NCBI RefSeq assembly: GCF_001707755.1
Contig: NZ_MBDL01000009.1
Coordinates: 186,001-250,000 of the forward strand
Source of the DNA: Acinetobacter celticus
GTDB taxonomy: Bacteria > Pseudomonadota > Gammaproteobacteria > Pseudomonadales > Moraxellaceae
DNA length: 64,000 bases
Direction: 5' to 3'
Within the stretch, counting starts at the first letter, position 1; each line of letters starts with the position of its first letter. Below, in pieces: positions 36,019 to 44,306 of the stretch. The translations under genes were made by a program, and so were the position numbers. The notes beneath the pieces are model-generated. The model was not told the DNA's origin, did no database searches, and saw only the letters and a list, made by a program, of their open reading frames with translations.

Positions 36019-37776
36019 TTAATTCAGTGGTACCACGCGCAATACTTCTTCTAAAGTGGTAATACCTGCAACCACTTTACGTGCGCCCGCAATACGTAAT
36101 GGTTCAATACCCTCTTTGCGTGCCTGCTGTTTAAGTAGGGTTAAATTACCATTGGCACCAATAATTTGTTTGGTTTCCAAACTCAATGGCATAAATTCGT
36201 AAATCCCGACACGGCCTTTATATCCCGTATGACGACAAGCTTCGCAACCTACAGCCTTAAAAACAAAATCTGGGGTTTTTACATTGTAGTCAAAAGTTAA
36301 ATGCTTCCACTCTTGATCATTAATAAAGGTTTCTTGCTTACAATGTGGGCATAACTGGCGCACCAAACGCTGTGCCAACACCCCTAAAATAGTGGCTGCC
36401 GTTAAAAATGGCTGTACACCTAAATCATGCAAACGGGTTAGGCTAGAAGGCGCATCATTGGTATGCAAAGTAGAAAGCACCAAATGTCCTGTCAAGGCTG
36501 CTTGAATCGCCATATTGGCAGTGTCTTGGTCTCGAATTTCCCCAACCATAATAATGTCTGGATCTTGTCGCATCAGTGCCCGCACACCATCGGCAAAGCC
36601 TAAATCAATACCATTATTGACCTGCATTTGGTTAAAGCTCGGTTCAAGCATTTCAATTGGGTCTTCAATGGTGCAGACATTGACTTGTTCTGTCGCCAAT
36701 TGCTTTAACGATGAATACAACGTGGTGGTTTTACCTGAACCCGTCGGCCCTGTAACCAAAATAATACCGTGACTATGACTGGTCAGCTGATTCCACGATT
36801 CCTGCAAGCGTTCTTCAAAACCCAATTGCTGAAAACTACGTACCAAAACATCAGGGTCAAAAATACGCATCACCAGTTTTTCACCAAATGCTGTTGGCAA
36901 TGTCGATAAACGTAATTCTGTTTCCTGTCCTTTCGGTGTTCTTGTCTTTAAACGTCCATCCTGTGGTTTGCGTTTTTCGGCAACATTCATTCGGCCTAAA
37001 ATTTTAATTCGCGAAATGACAGCAGTTAAGGTATTTGCAGGCATGTTATAAATGGTATGCAACACACCATCAATACGAAAACGGACTTTCCCTGTGTCTT
37101 TTCGTGGCTCTAGATGAATATCACTGGCACCTTGTTCAAAAGCAAACTGTAATACCCAGTCCACCAATTTCACAATGTGTTGATCATTGGCATCTGGATT
37201 CTGTGAATCCCCCAATTGTAAAAGTGCCTCAACACCTTTGTTTTCACGATCATAAGCCGAAGACTTTTGCGATGAGTTTACCGCACGGCTTACTTGATAA
37301 TATTCCACCAAATAACGTTGCAATTGCTCAGGGTTTAACAACACTCGCTGAATTTTACGTGGTAAAACGGTGCGCTCTAAATTGACCATCCACTCAGATT
37401 TAAAGGGTTGATCGGTCGCAATTAACACATGTTCATTTTGAATTTCGACTGCAAGAATTTTATTGCGCATGGCAAATTCTTGCGACATGACATGGGTCAA
37501 GGCCTGCACGTCTGCTTTTAAAGGGTCAATAATATAAAAAGGCAGTTCAGACCTTTCAGACAACCACTGACATAAACGATTCAAAGTTAATGTCGATTGC
37601 GGATGACTAACATCTGCCAAATTAAAATTGGCAATCCATTGTAAAGGATGCCATTTCAACTGATCTCGCTGACGGTGCGTTGTCTGAATCAGCATTTTAT
37701 TTTTTTCTGTAATACGGCCGTCTTTTTGTAGTTGCTCTAAACACCATGAAGTGTCAATTTCAAAATTTAATGTCAT
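36019..37776 (-). CDS. gspE: Type II secretion / type IV pilus assembly ATPase, GspE-like
   Basis: A 585-residue cytoplasmic ATPase. The N-terminal third is an MshEN/GspE-type domain. The core has FEQGASDIHLEPRKDTGKVR, Walker A GPTGSGKTTTLYSSL (near 345), the Asp box TIEDPIE, Walker B DIIMVGEIRD and the His box LHTNDAPSSL. A CPHC...CEAC tetracysteine zinc motif follows. This matches GspE, PilB and HofB. No gspF or pil genes adjoin it. Acinetobacter T2SS genes are scattered, so GspE is the best reading. I chose the ATG at 37776 (MTLNFEID). An in-frame start eight codons earlier is less likely. Confidence 0.75.
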   Translation of the reverse strand: MTLNFEIDTSWCLEQLQKDGRITEKNKMLIQTTHRQRDQLKWHPLQWIANFNLADVSHPQSTLTLNRLCQWLSERSELPFYIIDPLKADVQALTHVMSQEFAMRNKILAVEIQNEHVLIATDQPFKSEWMVNLERTVLPRKIQRVLLNPEQLQRYLVEYYQVSRAVNSSQKSSAYDRENKGVEALLQLGDSQNPDANDQHIVKLVDWVLQFAFEQGASDIHLEPRKDTGKVRFRIDGVLHTIYNMPANTLTAVISRIKILGRMNVAEKRKPQDGRLKTRTPKGQETELRLSTLPTAFGEKLVMRIFDPDVLVRSFQQLGFEERLQESWNQLTSHSHGIILVTGPTGSGKTTTLYSSLKQLATEQVNVCTIEDPIEMLEPSFNQMQVNNGIDLGFADGVRALMRQDPDIIMVGEIRDQDTANMAIQAALTGHLVLSTLHTNDAPSSLTRLHDLGVQPFLTAATILGVLAQRLVRQLCPHCKQETFINDQEWKHLTFDYNVKTPDFVFKAVGCEACRHTGYKGRVGIYEFMPLSLETKQIIGANGNLTLLKQQARKEGIEPLRIAGARKVVAGITTLEEVLRVVPLN

Positions 37777-38042
37777 TACTTTATGTCCCCAAACATCCAA
37801 ATACTATAACAAAATTTAAGATGCCTATTTTTCTTTTTGTTCAAACCAAGCAATTTAAATGCCGATTTTTCATAACAAAAATTATTTTAGAAGCATTAGA
37901 TTGAAATACAAAAAATGGTATGAATACCGCAACAGATAAAACATTGACCCTCTACTTCTGTTTCGACTACAGTGCTAAAAAGACTAATTCTTAAGCAAAT
38001 ATTTAAATCATATTTTAGCGATTATCTGGTGAATACCGCCGA

Positions 38043-38384
38043 ATGTTCAGCTTAAAAGAAGCTGCACCTACTGCAGGAACATTAACAATTATTCAAGCAG
38101 GTATTTATGGCTTAAGCCTTTAGCTAGGCGACGCAGAGTTAATTGCAGGCACACTATTCGCATCATTTTTTGAAATTCATACTGCTATGGCAACAGTAGT
38201 CATACAAGGCACACCCACTGACAATGCTGTGTTTTATGCATTTATTTCAGCCCTTGCCACCCATGCCATAGCAAAGTCGATTAACACCTTACTTACTGGT
38301 GGTCTAAAATACGCTTCGGTTTTTGCTCCAATTCAAATTTTTCACATGACCATATTAATTACGCTACTTTGGTGGAATATTTAA
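38043..38384 (+). pseudogene. Remnant of a DUF4010/MgtC-type membrane protein with an internal stop
   Basis: A single reading frame from ATG 38043 to TAA at 38384 is broken by one amber codon at 38121-38123. On both sides it reads as membrane protein: LKEAAPTAGTLTIIQAGIYG before the stop, then LIAGTLFASFFEIHTAMAT and ALATHAIAKSINTLLTGG after it. The spacing of small, Asp/His and GG residues resembles the C-terminal DUF4010 domain of MgtC/SapB-like proteins. The N-terminal part of such a protein is missing. The 266 bases to the left hold no recognisable remainder. I call it a decayed 3' fragment. Confidence 0.6.
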
Positions 38385-38390
38385 ATGTAA

Positions 38391-39113
38391 TTACTTTACA
38401 CTTACATTTAAGCTTTGAATATGAACACTGTCTGTATCTACAGTAAAAGAAACATCCATATTCGCAAATAACATTCCATACACGCGATGCTCATCGTCCT
38501 GATAAGCAGGCCTTGGGTCTAAAGACAAGACTTGCTCAAGTTCTGCTAAAACTTGCAAATCAATGTATTGCTTCATCAATAACCTTTGTTTTTGCCCTTC
38601 TGCTTCAATAGACCAGCGTACAGTTTTACGCACAGGCTCATTCTGCGCATAGCCACTTTGCGCCTCTGTAAGCGCATCCGAATAATGAATATAAGGTTTA
38701 ATATCAATTATGGGTGTGCCATTTAATAAATCGCTACCCATAACATATAGCCGTACAGACTTACCTACTTTTTGAATTTTTTTAAACTGTACAACAGACA
38801 AACCAATGGGCGCAGGACGATACATACTGCGTGTTGCAAAAACCCCTATTTTTTTATTGCCCCCTAAGCGTGGAGGTCTAACTTGTGGACGAAATTTAGC
38901 CTGATCGTGCTGATTTTTATTGTCATGAAATTGCCAAATAAGCCATAAATGGCTGAATTCCTCAATTCCCTCAAAAGCAAGCGGATCATTAAATGGTACT
39001 TCCATTTCAATATAGGATTCTACTTGAACCAAATTTGGTTGTCGTGGGATACCAAACTTTTCACGGTAAGGAGAATTCATATACCCAATAATTGGTAAAT
39101 TCAAGCCTTTCAT
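38391..39113 (-). CDS. trmO: tRNA-Thr N6-methyltransferase TrmO (TsaA/YaeB)
   Basis: A 240-residue SAM-dependent enzyme that methylates t6A37 of tRNA-Thr. IGYMNSPYREKFGIPRQP at the N-terminus, FEGIEEFSHLWLIWQFH, and the SAM-binding segment GVFATRSMYRPAPIGLSVV are diagnostic of the UPF0066 beta-barrel family. LLNGTPIIDIKPYI near 138 is also conserved. The C-terminal extension (DPRPAYQ and onward) is usual. I chose the ATG at 39113. A TTG eight codons earlier is possible. It is divergent from fpr, with about 100 bases shared. Confidence 0.9.
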   Translation of the reverse strand: MKGLNLPIIGYMNSPYREKFGIPRQPNLVQVESYIEMEVPFNDPLAFEGIEEFSHLWLIWQFHDNKNQHDQAKFRPQVRPPRLGGNKKIGVFATRSMYRPAPIGLSVVQFKKIQKVGKSVRLYVMGSDLLNGTPIIDIKPYIHYSDALTEAQSGYAQNEPVRKTVRWSIEAEGQKQRLLMKQYIDLQVLAELEQVLSLDPRPAYQDDEHRVYGMLFANMDVSFTVDTDSVHIQSLNVSVK

Positions 39114-39218
39114 AATAACTTTTTCTGATAAGTTCAATTAAATATATTCAGTTTATCGAGAATGATTTTAGATTAGAATAGCAAGTTGTTCTAATTTGAT
39201 AATTTATTGAGACCTTTA

Positions 39219-39998
39219 ATGGCTGCTTTCAACGTCGAAAAGATTACTCACGTACACCACTGGAATGACACATTATTCAGTTTTAAAACCACTCGCGATA
39301 CTGCGTTACGTTTTAAAAATGGTCAATTTGTGATGATTGGTCTTGAAGTGAACGGTAAGCCTTTAATGCGTGCATATTCTATTGCCAGCGCAAACTACGA
39401 AGAAGAACTCGAATTTTTCTCGATTAAAGTGCCAGATGGCCCTTTGACTTCTATTTTGCAAAAAGTAAAAGTGGGCGATGATATTTTAATTTCTAGAAAA
39501 CCCACGGGGACTTTGGTACTGGATGACTTAAATCCAGGTAAAAACTTGTACCTTCTTTCTTCTGGTACAGGCCTTGCACCTTTCTTGTCAACTATTCGTG
39601 ACCCTGAAACTTATGAACGCTTTGAAAAAATCATTGTTGTTCATGGTACACGCTTCATTTCTGAATTGGCTTACCAAGATTTAATCTTAAATGAACTGCC
39701 AAACCATGAATTCTTTGAAGAGTTGGGCATTAAAGATAAGTTGGTTTATTACCCAACGGTAACCCGTGAAGACTTCCATACTCAAGGTCGCGTAACAACT
39801 GCGATTGAGTCAGGTCAATTATTTGAAAAAATTGGCTTACCACGTTTCAATCCAGAAACTGACCGTGCCATGCTTTGTGGTAGCCCTGCATTCCTTGACG
39901 ATGTCGTCGCCCTGCTTGACCAACATGGCCTGAAAGAATCTCCGAAAATGGGTGTTCTTGGCGACTATGTTATTGAACGTGCATTTGTTGAAAAATAA
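39219..39998 (+). CDS. fpr: Ferredoxin/flavodoxin-NADP reductase
   Basis: A 259-residue FAD enzyme of the bacterial FNR type. FAD motif RAYSIAS lies near residue 51. The NADP pyrophosphate loop is SSGTGLAPFLST near 112. The C-terminal AFVEK ending is that of the Azotobacter/Pseudomonas subclass. It moves electrons between NADPH and ferredoxin or flavodoxin, mainly for redox stress and Fe-S needs. The ATG at 39219 is preceded by GAGA. A TTG four codons earlier is rejected. No FinR-like regulator adjoins it; trmO is divergent. Confidence 0.92.
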   Translation: MAAFNVEKITHVHHWNDTLFSFKTTRDTALRFKNGQFVMIGLEVNGKPLMRAYSIASANYEEELEFFSIKVPDGPLTSILQKVKVGDDILISRKPTGTLVLDDLNPGKNLYLLSSGTGLAPFLSTIRDPETYERFEKIIVVHGTRFISELAYQDLILNELPNHEFFEELGIKDKLVYYPTVTREDFHTQGRVTTAIESGQLFEKIGLPRFNPETDRAMLCGSPAFLDDVVALLDQHGLKESPKMGVLGDYVIERAFVEK

Positions 39999-40028
39999 GA
40001 TTTAGATTTTTAAAATTTAAGCATCTTA

Positions 40029-40055
40029 AAACCGAGGTCATTGCCTCGGTTTTTT
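40029..40055 (+). terminator. fpr terminator
   Basis: AAACCGAGG (40029-40037) pairs with CCTCGGTTT (40044-40052) and a T-run follows. Confidence 0.9.
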
Positions 40056-40207
40056 ATTGTCAATCATCTAAACTTAACTATTTAATTTTCAAATTAGATT
40101 TTTGATCAAACCAAGACTGATATTTACGCCCTCGTTTTTATTGCTTAGGTTTTATCTTCAAATTTGCTAAGATTTAATCACAACGATAACATCAGCAAAA
40201 TAAATCT

Positions 40208-40993
40208 ATGCTATTTCCACAATTAAAATTCCAAGAATTTCTACATCCACGCCCAAAACCCAAAGGTATTGACGTGCAATGTAAACTGCAACATTTTGCA
40301 CTCATTACCTATGCCATTGACCCAATACGCTTTAAAGACCTTATTCCAGAGCGCTTTCAATTAGACACGATTCACTATCAAGGTGAAGAAAAAGCGCTGA
40401 TGTCAGTCGTGCCATTTATTGATGTCGATTTTACCTCTGCGGTGTTTCCCTTTCCAAAATTTACAATGGGACAAACCAATTACCGTGTCTATGTGATTGA
40501 TCAAGAAATAAAAGAACGATGTGTTTGGTTTATCGGCACGACTTTAGATTCATGGACGCTGATTGTACCTCGTTATTTTTGGCAATTGCCTTGGCATGCT
40601 GCTGTTTTTGAATTTGACTGCCAACAGGATGAGTACGGTTTGTACAAACAATATAAAATGCGCACGGAGTCCGAATGGGCCAATGCCGAATTGCACTTAA
40701 ACCAATCTACAGAAGATACTTGGAAATATGAAGGCTTCCCCGATTTAGAAAGCTATCAGGTTTTTTTAACCCATCCCCTAGCTGGTTTTTATCATCGCAG
40801 AGATGGAAAATTAGGAAGCTATCGCGTCTGGCATGACCGTTTAAAACCTCAACCTGCAAAACTACAGCACGCACGTTTTGAGCTTTTAGAACGTCTCAAT
40901 TTAGTGTCGTTTGAAGATCAGCTCAACCCTTATAGCGTACTAATTGAACCGATGAATGAGTTTACAATTTACCTTCCACCCCAAACATTCTAA
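40208..40993 (+). CDS. DUF2071 family protein
   Basis: A 261-residue soluble protein. CKLQHFALITYAIDPIRFK, VVPFIDVDFTSAVFPFPKF, NYRVYVIDQEI and the middle segment IVPRYFWQLPWHAA fit DUF2071 (YqjF-like), a member of the acetoacetate-decarboxylase-like fold. The function is unknown. The conserved Arg (TNYRVYV) and the aromatic-rich pocket are the most constant parts. The gene is monocistronic, with fpr's terminator upstream and a promoter/operator for a separate transcript downstream. Confidence 0.7.
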   Translation: MLFPQLKFQEFLHPRPKPKGIDVQCKLQHFALITYAIDPIRFKDLIPERFQLDTIHYQGEEKALMSVVPFIDVDFTSAVFPFPKFTMGQTNYRVYVIDQEIKERCVWFIGTTLDSWTLIVPRYFWQLPWHAAVFEFDCQQDEYGLYKQYKMRTESEWANAELHLNQSTEDTWKYEGFPDLESYQVFLTHPLAGFYHRRDGKLGSYRVWHDRLKPQPAKLQHARFELLERLNLVSFEDQLNPYSVLIEPMNEFTIYLPPQTF

Positions 40994-41039
40994 TTGTTCA
41001 CAAAAAAGATGAAAAATATTCAGCATATTGATTCATCTA

Positions 41040-41091
41040 TTGCCTTTTAGAATAACTCGTCTATAATTCAACAAAACAGACAGGTCTGTCT
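41040..41091 (+). promoter_or_regulatory. Promoter with palindromic TetR-type operator
   Basis: TTGCCT (41040-41045) and a perfect TATAAT (41062-41067) form a promoter with 16-bp spacing. AGACAGGTCTGTCT (41078-41091), arms AGACAG/CTGTCT, lies right at the expected transcript start. This is the geometry of repressor control. Confidence 0.6.
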
Positions 41092-41263
41092 ATTTTTTTT
41101 GCTGAAAACCGAATGAACTTAAACATTCAGAGGGTAAAAACAAACATAAGAAGAAGCACTAAGCTTCTCAAATCTTATCTTCAAAGTTGGCACAATTTTG
41201 AAGATAAGAAATATAAGTCTTTATCAGCAAAGCGCGATTAACCTAAAGTTATCGCGCTTTTTT
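41074..41263 (+). ncRNA. Candidate repressor-controlled small RNA with three hairpins
   Basis: A transcript of about 190 bases is expected from the promoter at 41040-41067. It contains a stem AGAAGC/GCTTCT (41152-41168), a perfect 13-bp stem (41173-41185 with 41197-41209, 11-base loop), and a terminator (41229-41241 with 41248-41260, one bulge) ending in a T-run. The only ORF is 42 codons (41113-41241), basic, without a ribosome site and with its stop inside the terminator. It may be a small RNA, or the leader and tail left by deletion of a repressed gene. Confidence 0.45.
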
Positions 41264-41332
41264 ATTGCCTATTATTTTAGATCAATGAATTAATCACTCA
41301 TCTTCATATACACAGATTAATCTCAAATCAAA

Positions 41333-41899
41333 TTATATGATCGCCAACTCTAACTGAATTAAAGTTTCTACTCGTTTCCAATAACTTTCTAAGCACACTT
41401 GATTTGGATCAATTTGAGCTTGAATAGTCATACCATCAAGAATACTGGACAAGAAAATAGCCAATTGCTCTACTTGCTTTACCCCTAAATGCATTAATGA
41501 ATTACATAATTGGGTTTTTAACCACTCTTTATAATCAATAGCAGGCTGAAGGGATGAAGGGTAAACTTTTGAAATTTCTTCTACCGCTTTTTGAAACATA
41601 CAACCATTAAAATCTGTTGTATGAAACCATGCGCCATACCATAAAAAAATTGCTTTAATCTGACTGAGATAATTTTGAGGGTTACATGTAGCAATTGCCG
41701 CACCTAATGACTGTTGTATGTGATTATTTCGAGTCACTAAACATTCCTCAATGAGTTTCGCTTTCGATGGGAAATATTTATAAAAAGTCATTTTTGCAAC
41801 ACCAGATTCGCTAATAATCCGATCAATACCAACTGAATTATAACTATACGTATTGAAGAGATTTAATGCTGTATTAAGTATTTTCTCTTTTTTTGACAT
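41333..41899 (-). CDS. TetR-family transcriptional regulator
   Basis: A 188-residue repressor. The N-terminal helix-turn-helix is SVGIDRIISESGVAKMTFYK followed by YFPSKAKLIEECL. This YKYFPSK subgroup often binds palindromes of the TAGAC...GTCTA type, such as NemR-like repressors. The C-terminal ligand domain has GCMFQKAVEEI, with cysteines that could sense electrophiles. The palindrome AGACAGGTCTGTCT at 41078 lies 240 bases past its 3' end and is its most likely site. It is convergent with the candidate small RNA. The ligand is unknown. Confidence 0.85.
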   Translation of the reverse strand: MSKKEKILNTALNLFNTYSYNSVGIDRIISESGVAKMTFYKYFPSKAKLIEECLVTRNNHIQQSLGAAIATCNPQNYLSQIKAIFLWYGAWFHTTDFNGCMFQKAVEEISKVYPSSLQPAIDYKEWLKTQLCNSLMHLGVKQVEQLAIFLSSILDGMTIQAQIDPNQVCLESYWKRVETLIQLELAII

Positions 41900-42137
41900 T
41901 TTTTTTTACCTGATGTACAAATAATTAAATTGAAAACCAGATCATTGGCTCATAAGAAATAGCATATCATTTTCATTATATATTAAATCAAGAATGATTA
42001 AATTTATTAAAAAAAACAGTCAAACAAAAACTAACAAACCATTGAAATACAAAACTTTAAAATAAAAAAAAAGCGCTAGCTAAACCTTGTATTTTTCACT
42101 AATATAAAAAAATGAAAACTAAAATTTAATTCAATAT

Positions 42138-42980
42138 ATGAATACGCTCTCCTTTACCCAATCTGAACACACTCGCGTAGAATCGTTGCATTTTATTCAA
42201 AACTCTATGCCTGCAAATGTATGGAATAAAAATATCAGTGTTATCAATCAATTCGAAAAACAAACGATAAATCACCCACTATTTAATCACCCCATCTTGG
42301 CGCGTTTACATCAAGGCCAACTTACACTTACACACCTAAAATTGATTCATATCAATTATTTTACAGCCATTGTTAAAAATTTTACTGATGCACTTAGTAT
42401 GGCTATTTATCAAGCCAATGCACTTGAGCAACATCAATCGATTCATCAAGAAAAGCGTATTGCATCTAAAATTTATGCACGATACTTACTTTCTCTCAAT
42501 TTAATTGATGAGCTGGGTTTTAACACTCATGACCTTACACAAAGTTCACCGTCAAAATCGCATTTGGTTTATTTTTTAAAATTGATGCAAACCCTGCACT
42601 TAGACCCTCTCGATCAGAAAGAGACTGAAATAGAAGCCCTCTCGCTCACGCAATTTATTCAAAATCATATGCACTCATATGCAGATTTATTGCTTATATT
42701 GGCATGTACTGAACTTCAGGTGATCAAATTCAGCCAAGCACTACGACAAAATATTTCTATTTATAACAGCGAATTCACTGAAGGCTATTATGCTTGTCAT
42801 GGCATAGCCCAAAAAAACAACCTTGGTCTTGCAAATGATGACAACCATGAAGATGATATCTGGTTACTACTCACCCAATGCTATACCCCAGAAAATGAGT
42901 CACATTTTCAGCGTATACACACTGAGTATTTAGAATTATGGGATAATTTTTGGAGCAAAATGAATCAATTAACCACTTAA
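42138..42980 (+). CDS. Heme-oxygenase-fold (iron-containing redox enzyme family) protein
   Basis: A 280-residue helical protein. NHPLFNHPILARLHQGQLT then HLKLIHINYFTAIVKNFTDA resembles the first helices of TenA/PqqC/CADD-like proteins. LNLIDELGFNTHDL and the last helix GLANDDNHEDDIWLL match the acidic/His motifs that bind two irons in heme-oxygenase-like oxidases (HDOs). Exact ligand assignment is uncertain from sequence alone. HDOs catalyse N-oxygenation, C-C cleavage or para-aminobenzoate formation. The gene stands alone between a TetR gene and a cation transporter, with no recognisable cofactor or biosynthetic partner. The substrate is unknown. Confidence 0.55.
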   Translation: MNTLSFTQSEHTRVESLHFIQNSMPANVWNKNISVINQFEKQTINHPLFNHPILARLHQGQLTLTHLKLIHINYFTAIVKNFTDALSMAIYQANALEQHQSIHQEKRIASKIYARYLLSLNLIDELGFNTHDLTQSSPSKSHLVYFLKLMQTLHLDPLDQKETEIEALSLTQFIQNHMHSYADLLLILACTELQVIKFSQALRQNISIYNSEFTEGYYACHGIAQKNNLGLANDDNHEDDIWLLLTQCYTPENESHFQRIHTEYLELWDNFWSKMNQLTT

Positions 42981-43113
42981 TTGATTTTTTGGCATCTCAA
43001 TATTTATTTTTTTCGCTATGTTTCATTCATTATACAAAAAAAGTATTTGTCAGCTTTCTATAGAGGAAGCTGACAAATATACATGACAGGTTTTTACTAA
43101 AAATCTTGAAAAT

Positions 43114-43749
43114 TTACTGACAAACCTCATTTTCTGCCACATATGCTTTGCGCTCTTGTAATGATTTTTTCATTACTTGATAGCCACCTGTTAGACCTAA
43201 AGTAGCCATAATAAATGCCACAATCAGATCGGGGAACATACTCCCTGTACCAAATACGCCAATGGCTGCAAATATCACTGCAACATTACCAATAGCATCA
43301 TTACGACTACACAGCCAAACAGACTGCATATTTGAATCGCCATCTCTAAAGGTATATAAAACAACCGCCGATGCCACATTTGCGATTAAAGCCAAAACGC
43401 CAATTGCCCCCATGGTCATGGCTTCTGGCGGTATACCTTGCATATAGGCATAAATAACTTTACCAATGACCACGAAACCAAATAGAGCCATAACTGTCCC
43501 TTTGACCAATGCAACTGTTGCACGCCAATAAAGACCAGCACCCAACACGGCCAAAGACACAGCATAATTTACAGAGTCACCAAAGAAATCCAGTGAATCT
43601 GCCCATAATGCAGATGAATGTGCATAAGCACCACCAATGAGTTCAACTAAAAACATCGCTAGATTGATAAAAAGTGCAATCCAGAGTGCTGTTCTAAATT
43701 TACTGTCTTTCTTGATTGGTGCAGGTTCATGACTACAACTACAAGCCAT
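43114..43749 (-). CDS. Cation diffusion facilitator-type metal efflux protein
   Basis: A 211-residue inner-membrane protein with about six helices. HSSALWADSLDFFGDSVNYAVSL carries the DxxxD-like metal site of helix 2. SRNDAIGNVAVIFAAIG in helix 5 carries the paired Asn/Asp. The N-terminus is CSCSHEP and the C-terminus NEVCQ. The protein lacks the long C-terminal cytoplasmic domain of CzcD, so it belongs to the short CDF group often coupled to MerR regulators. A MerR gene is divergent. Zinc, cadmium or cobalt are likely substrates. Confidence 0.82.
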   Translation of the reverse strand: MACSCSHEPAPIKKDSKFRTALWIALFINLAMFLVELIGGAYAHSSALWADSLDFFGDSVNYAVSLAVLGAGLYWRATVALVKGTVMALFGFVVIGKVIYAYMQGIPPEAMTMGAIGVLALIANVASAVVLYTFRDGDSNMQSVWLCSRNDAIGNVAVIFAAIGVFGTGSMFPDLIVAFIMATLGLTGGYQVMKKSLQERKAYVAENEVCQ

Positions 43750-43787
43750 CGCATACCTCTTGTTTATAATTTAAACTGTATTAGACT

Positions 43788-43818
43788 ATTTAAAACTATG
43801 GTCTAACTCCAAGGTCAA
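43788..43818 (-). promoter_or_regulatory. MerR-type promoter of the cation transporter
   Basis: On the minus strand TTGACC (43818-43813) and TTAAAT (43793-43788) are 19 bp apart. This stretched spacer is typical of MerR-activated promoters. TTAGACCATAG lies within the spacer. Confidence 0.5.
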
Positions 43819-43821
43819 GAC

Positions 43822-44238
43822 ATGCAACAATATTTAATTGGCGATCTAGCCAAAAAAACACAACTGAGCACAGATTCAATCCGTTTTTATGAAAAAAAGC
43901 AGCTTATTAAACCGAGCTTTCGTGCAGATAATAATTATAAATATTACGATGAAGACACCTTAAAACGACTGATTTTTATTAAACGTTGCCGTGCATTAGA
44001 GATTTCTTTGCATGAAATTACAGAATTAATTGCCTTAACCAAACAGCCCAAGCAAGATTGTTTGATTGTTGATCATTTAATTGAGGAGCACATTCGACAA
44101 GTTGAAGAAAAACTCAACGAACTACAAAAATTTAAAATACAATTGCAGGAGTTACGTCAGTCATGCAACTCAAATACTACTGTAGATCACTGTAATATAT
44201 TAAAAAATTTAGAAATGAACACAAATAAATCAGACTAA
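43822..44238 (+). CDS. MerR-family metal-responsive regulator
   Basis: A 138-residue regulator. The winged helix begins YLIGDLAKKTQLSTDSIRFYE and KKQLIKPSFR, the MerR signature. The dimerisation helix (about 80-112) is EEHIRQVEEKLNELQKFK. Cysteines at KQDCLIVD, LRQSCNSN and DHCNILK match the metal site of the CadR/PbrR/ZntR group, where the first Cys comes from the dimer partner. It should activate the divergent transporter gene when zinc, cadmium or lead is in excess. The exact metal cannot be set from sequence. Confidence 0.88.
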   Translation: MQQYLIGDLAKKTQLSTDSIRFYEKKQLIKPSFRADNNYKYYDEDTLKRLIFIKRCRALEISLHEITELIALTKQPKQDCLIVDHLIEEHIRQVEEKLNELQKFKIQLQELRQSCNSNTTVDHCNILKNLEMNTNKSD

Positions 44239-44306
44239 AATACTAGGTTGAATCATTTTTTTATATCCCTACAATAAAGCCATATATTTTGTATGCCTTT
44301 GTTGAC

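Noticed and set aside
41113-41241. 42-codon basic ORF inside the candidate small RNA
   Set aside because: No ribosome site and its stop codon lies in the terminator stem. Kept as a possibility within the ncRNA entry, not as a gene.
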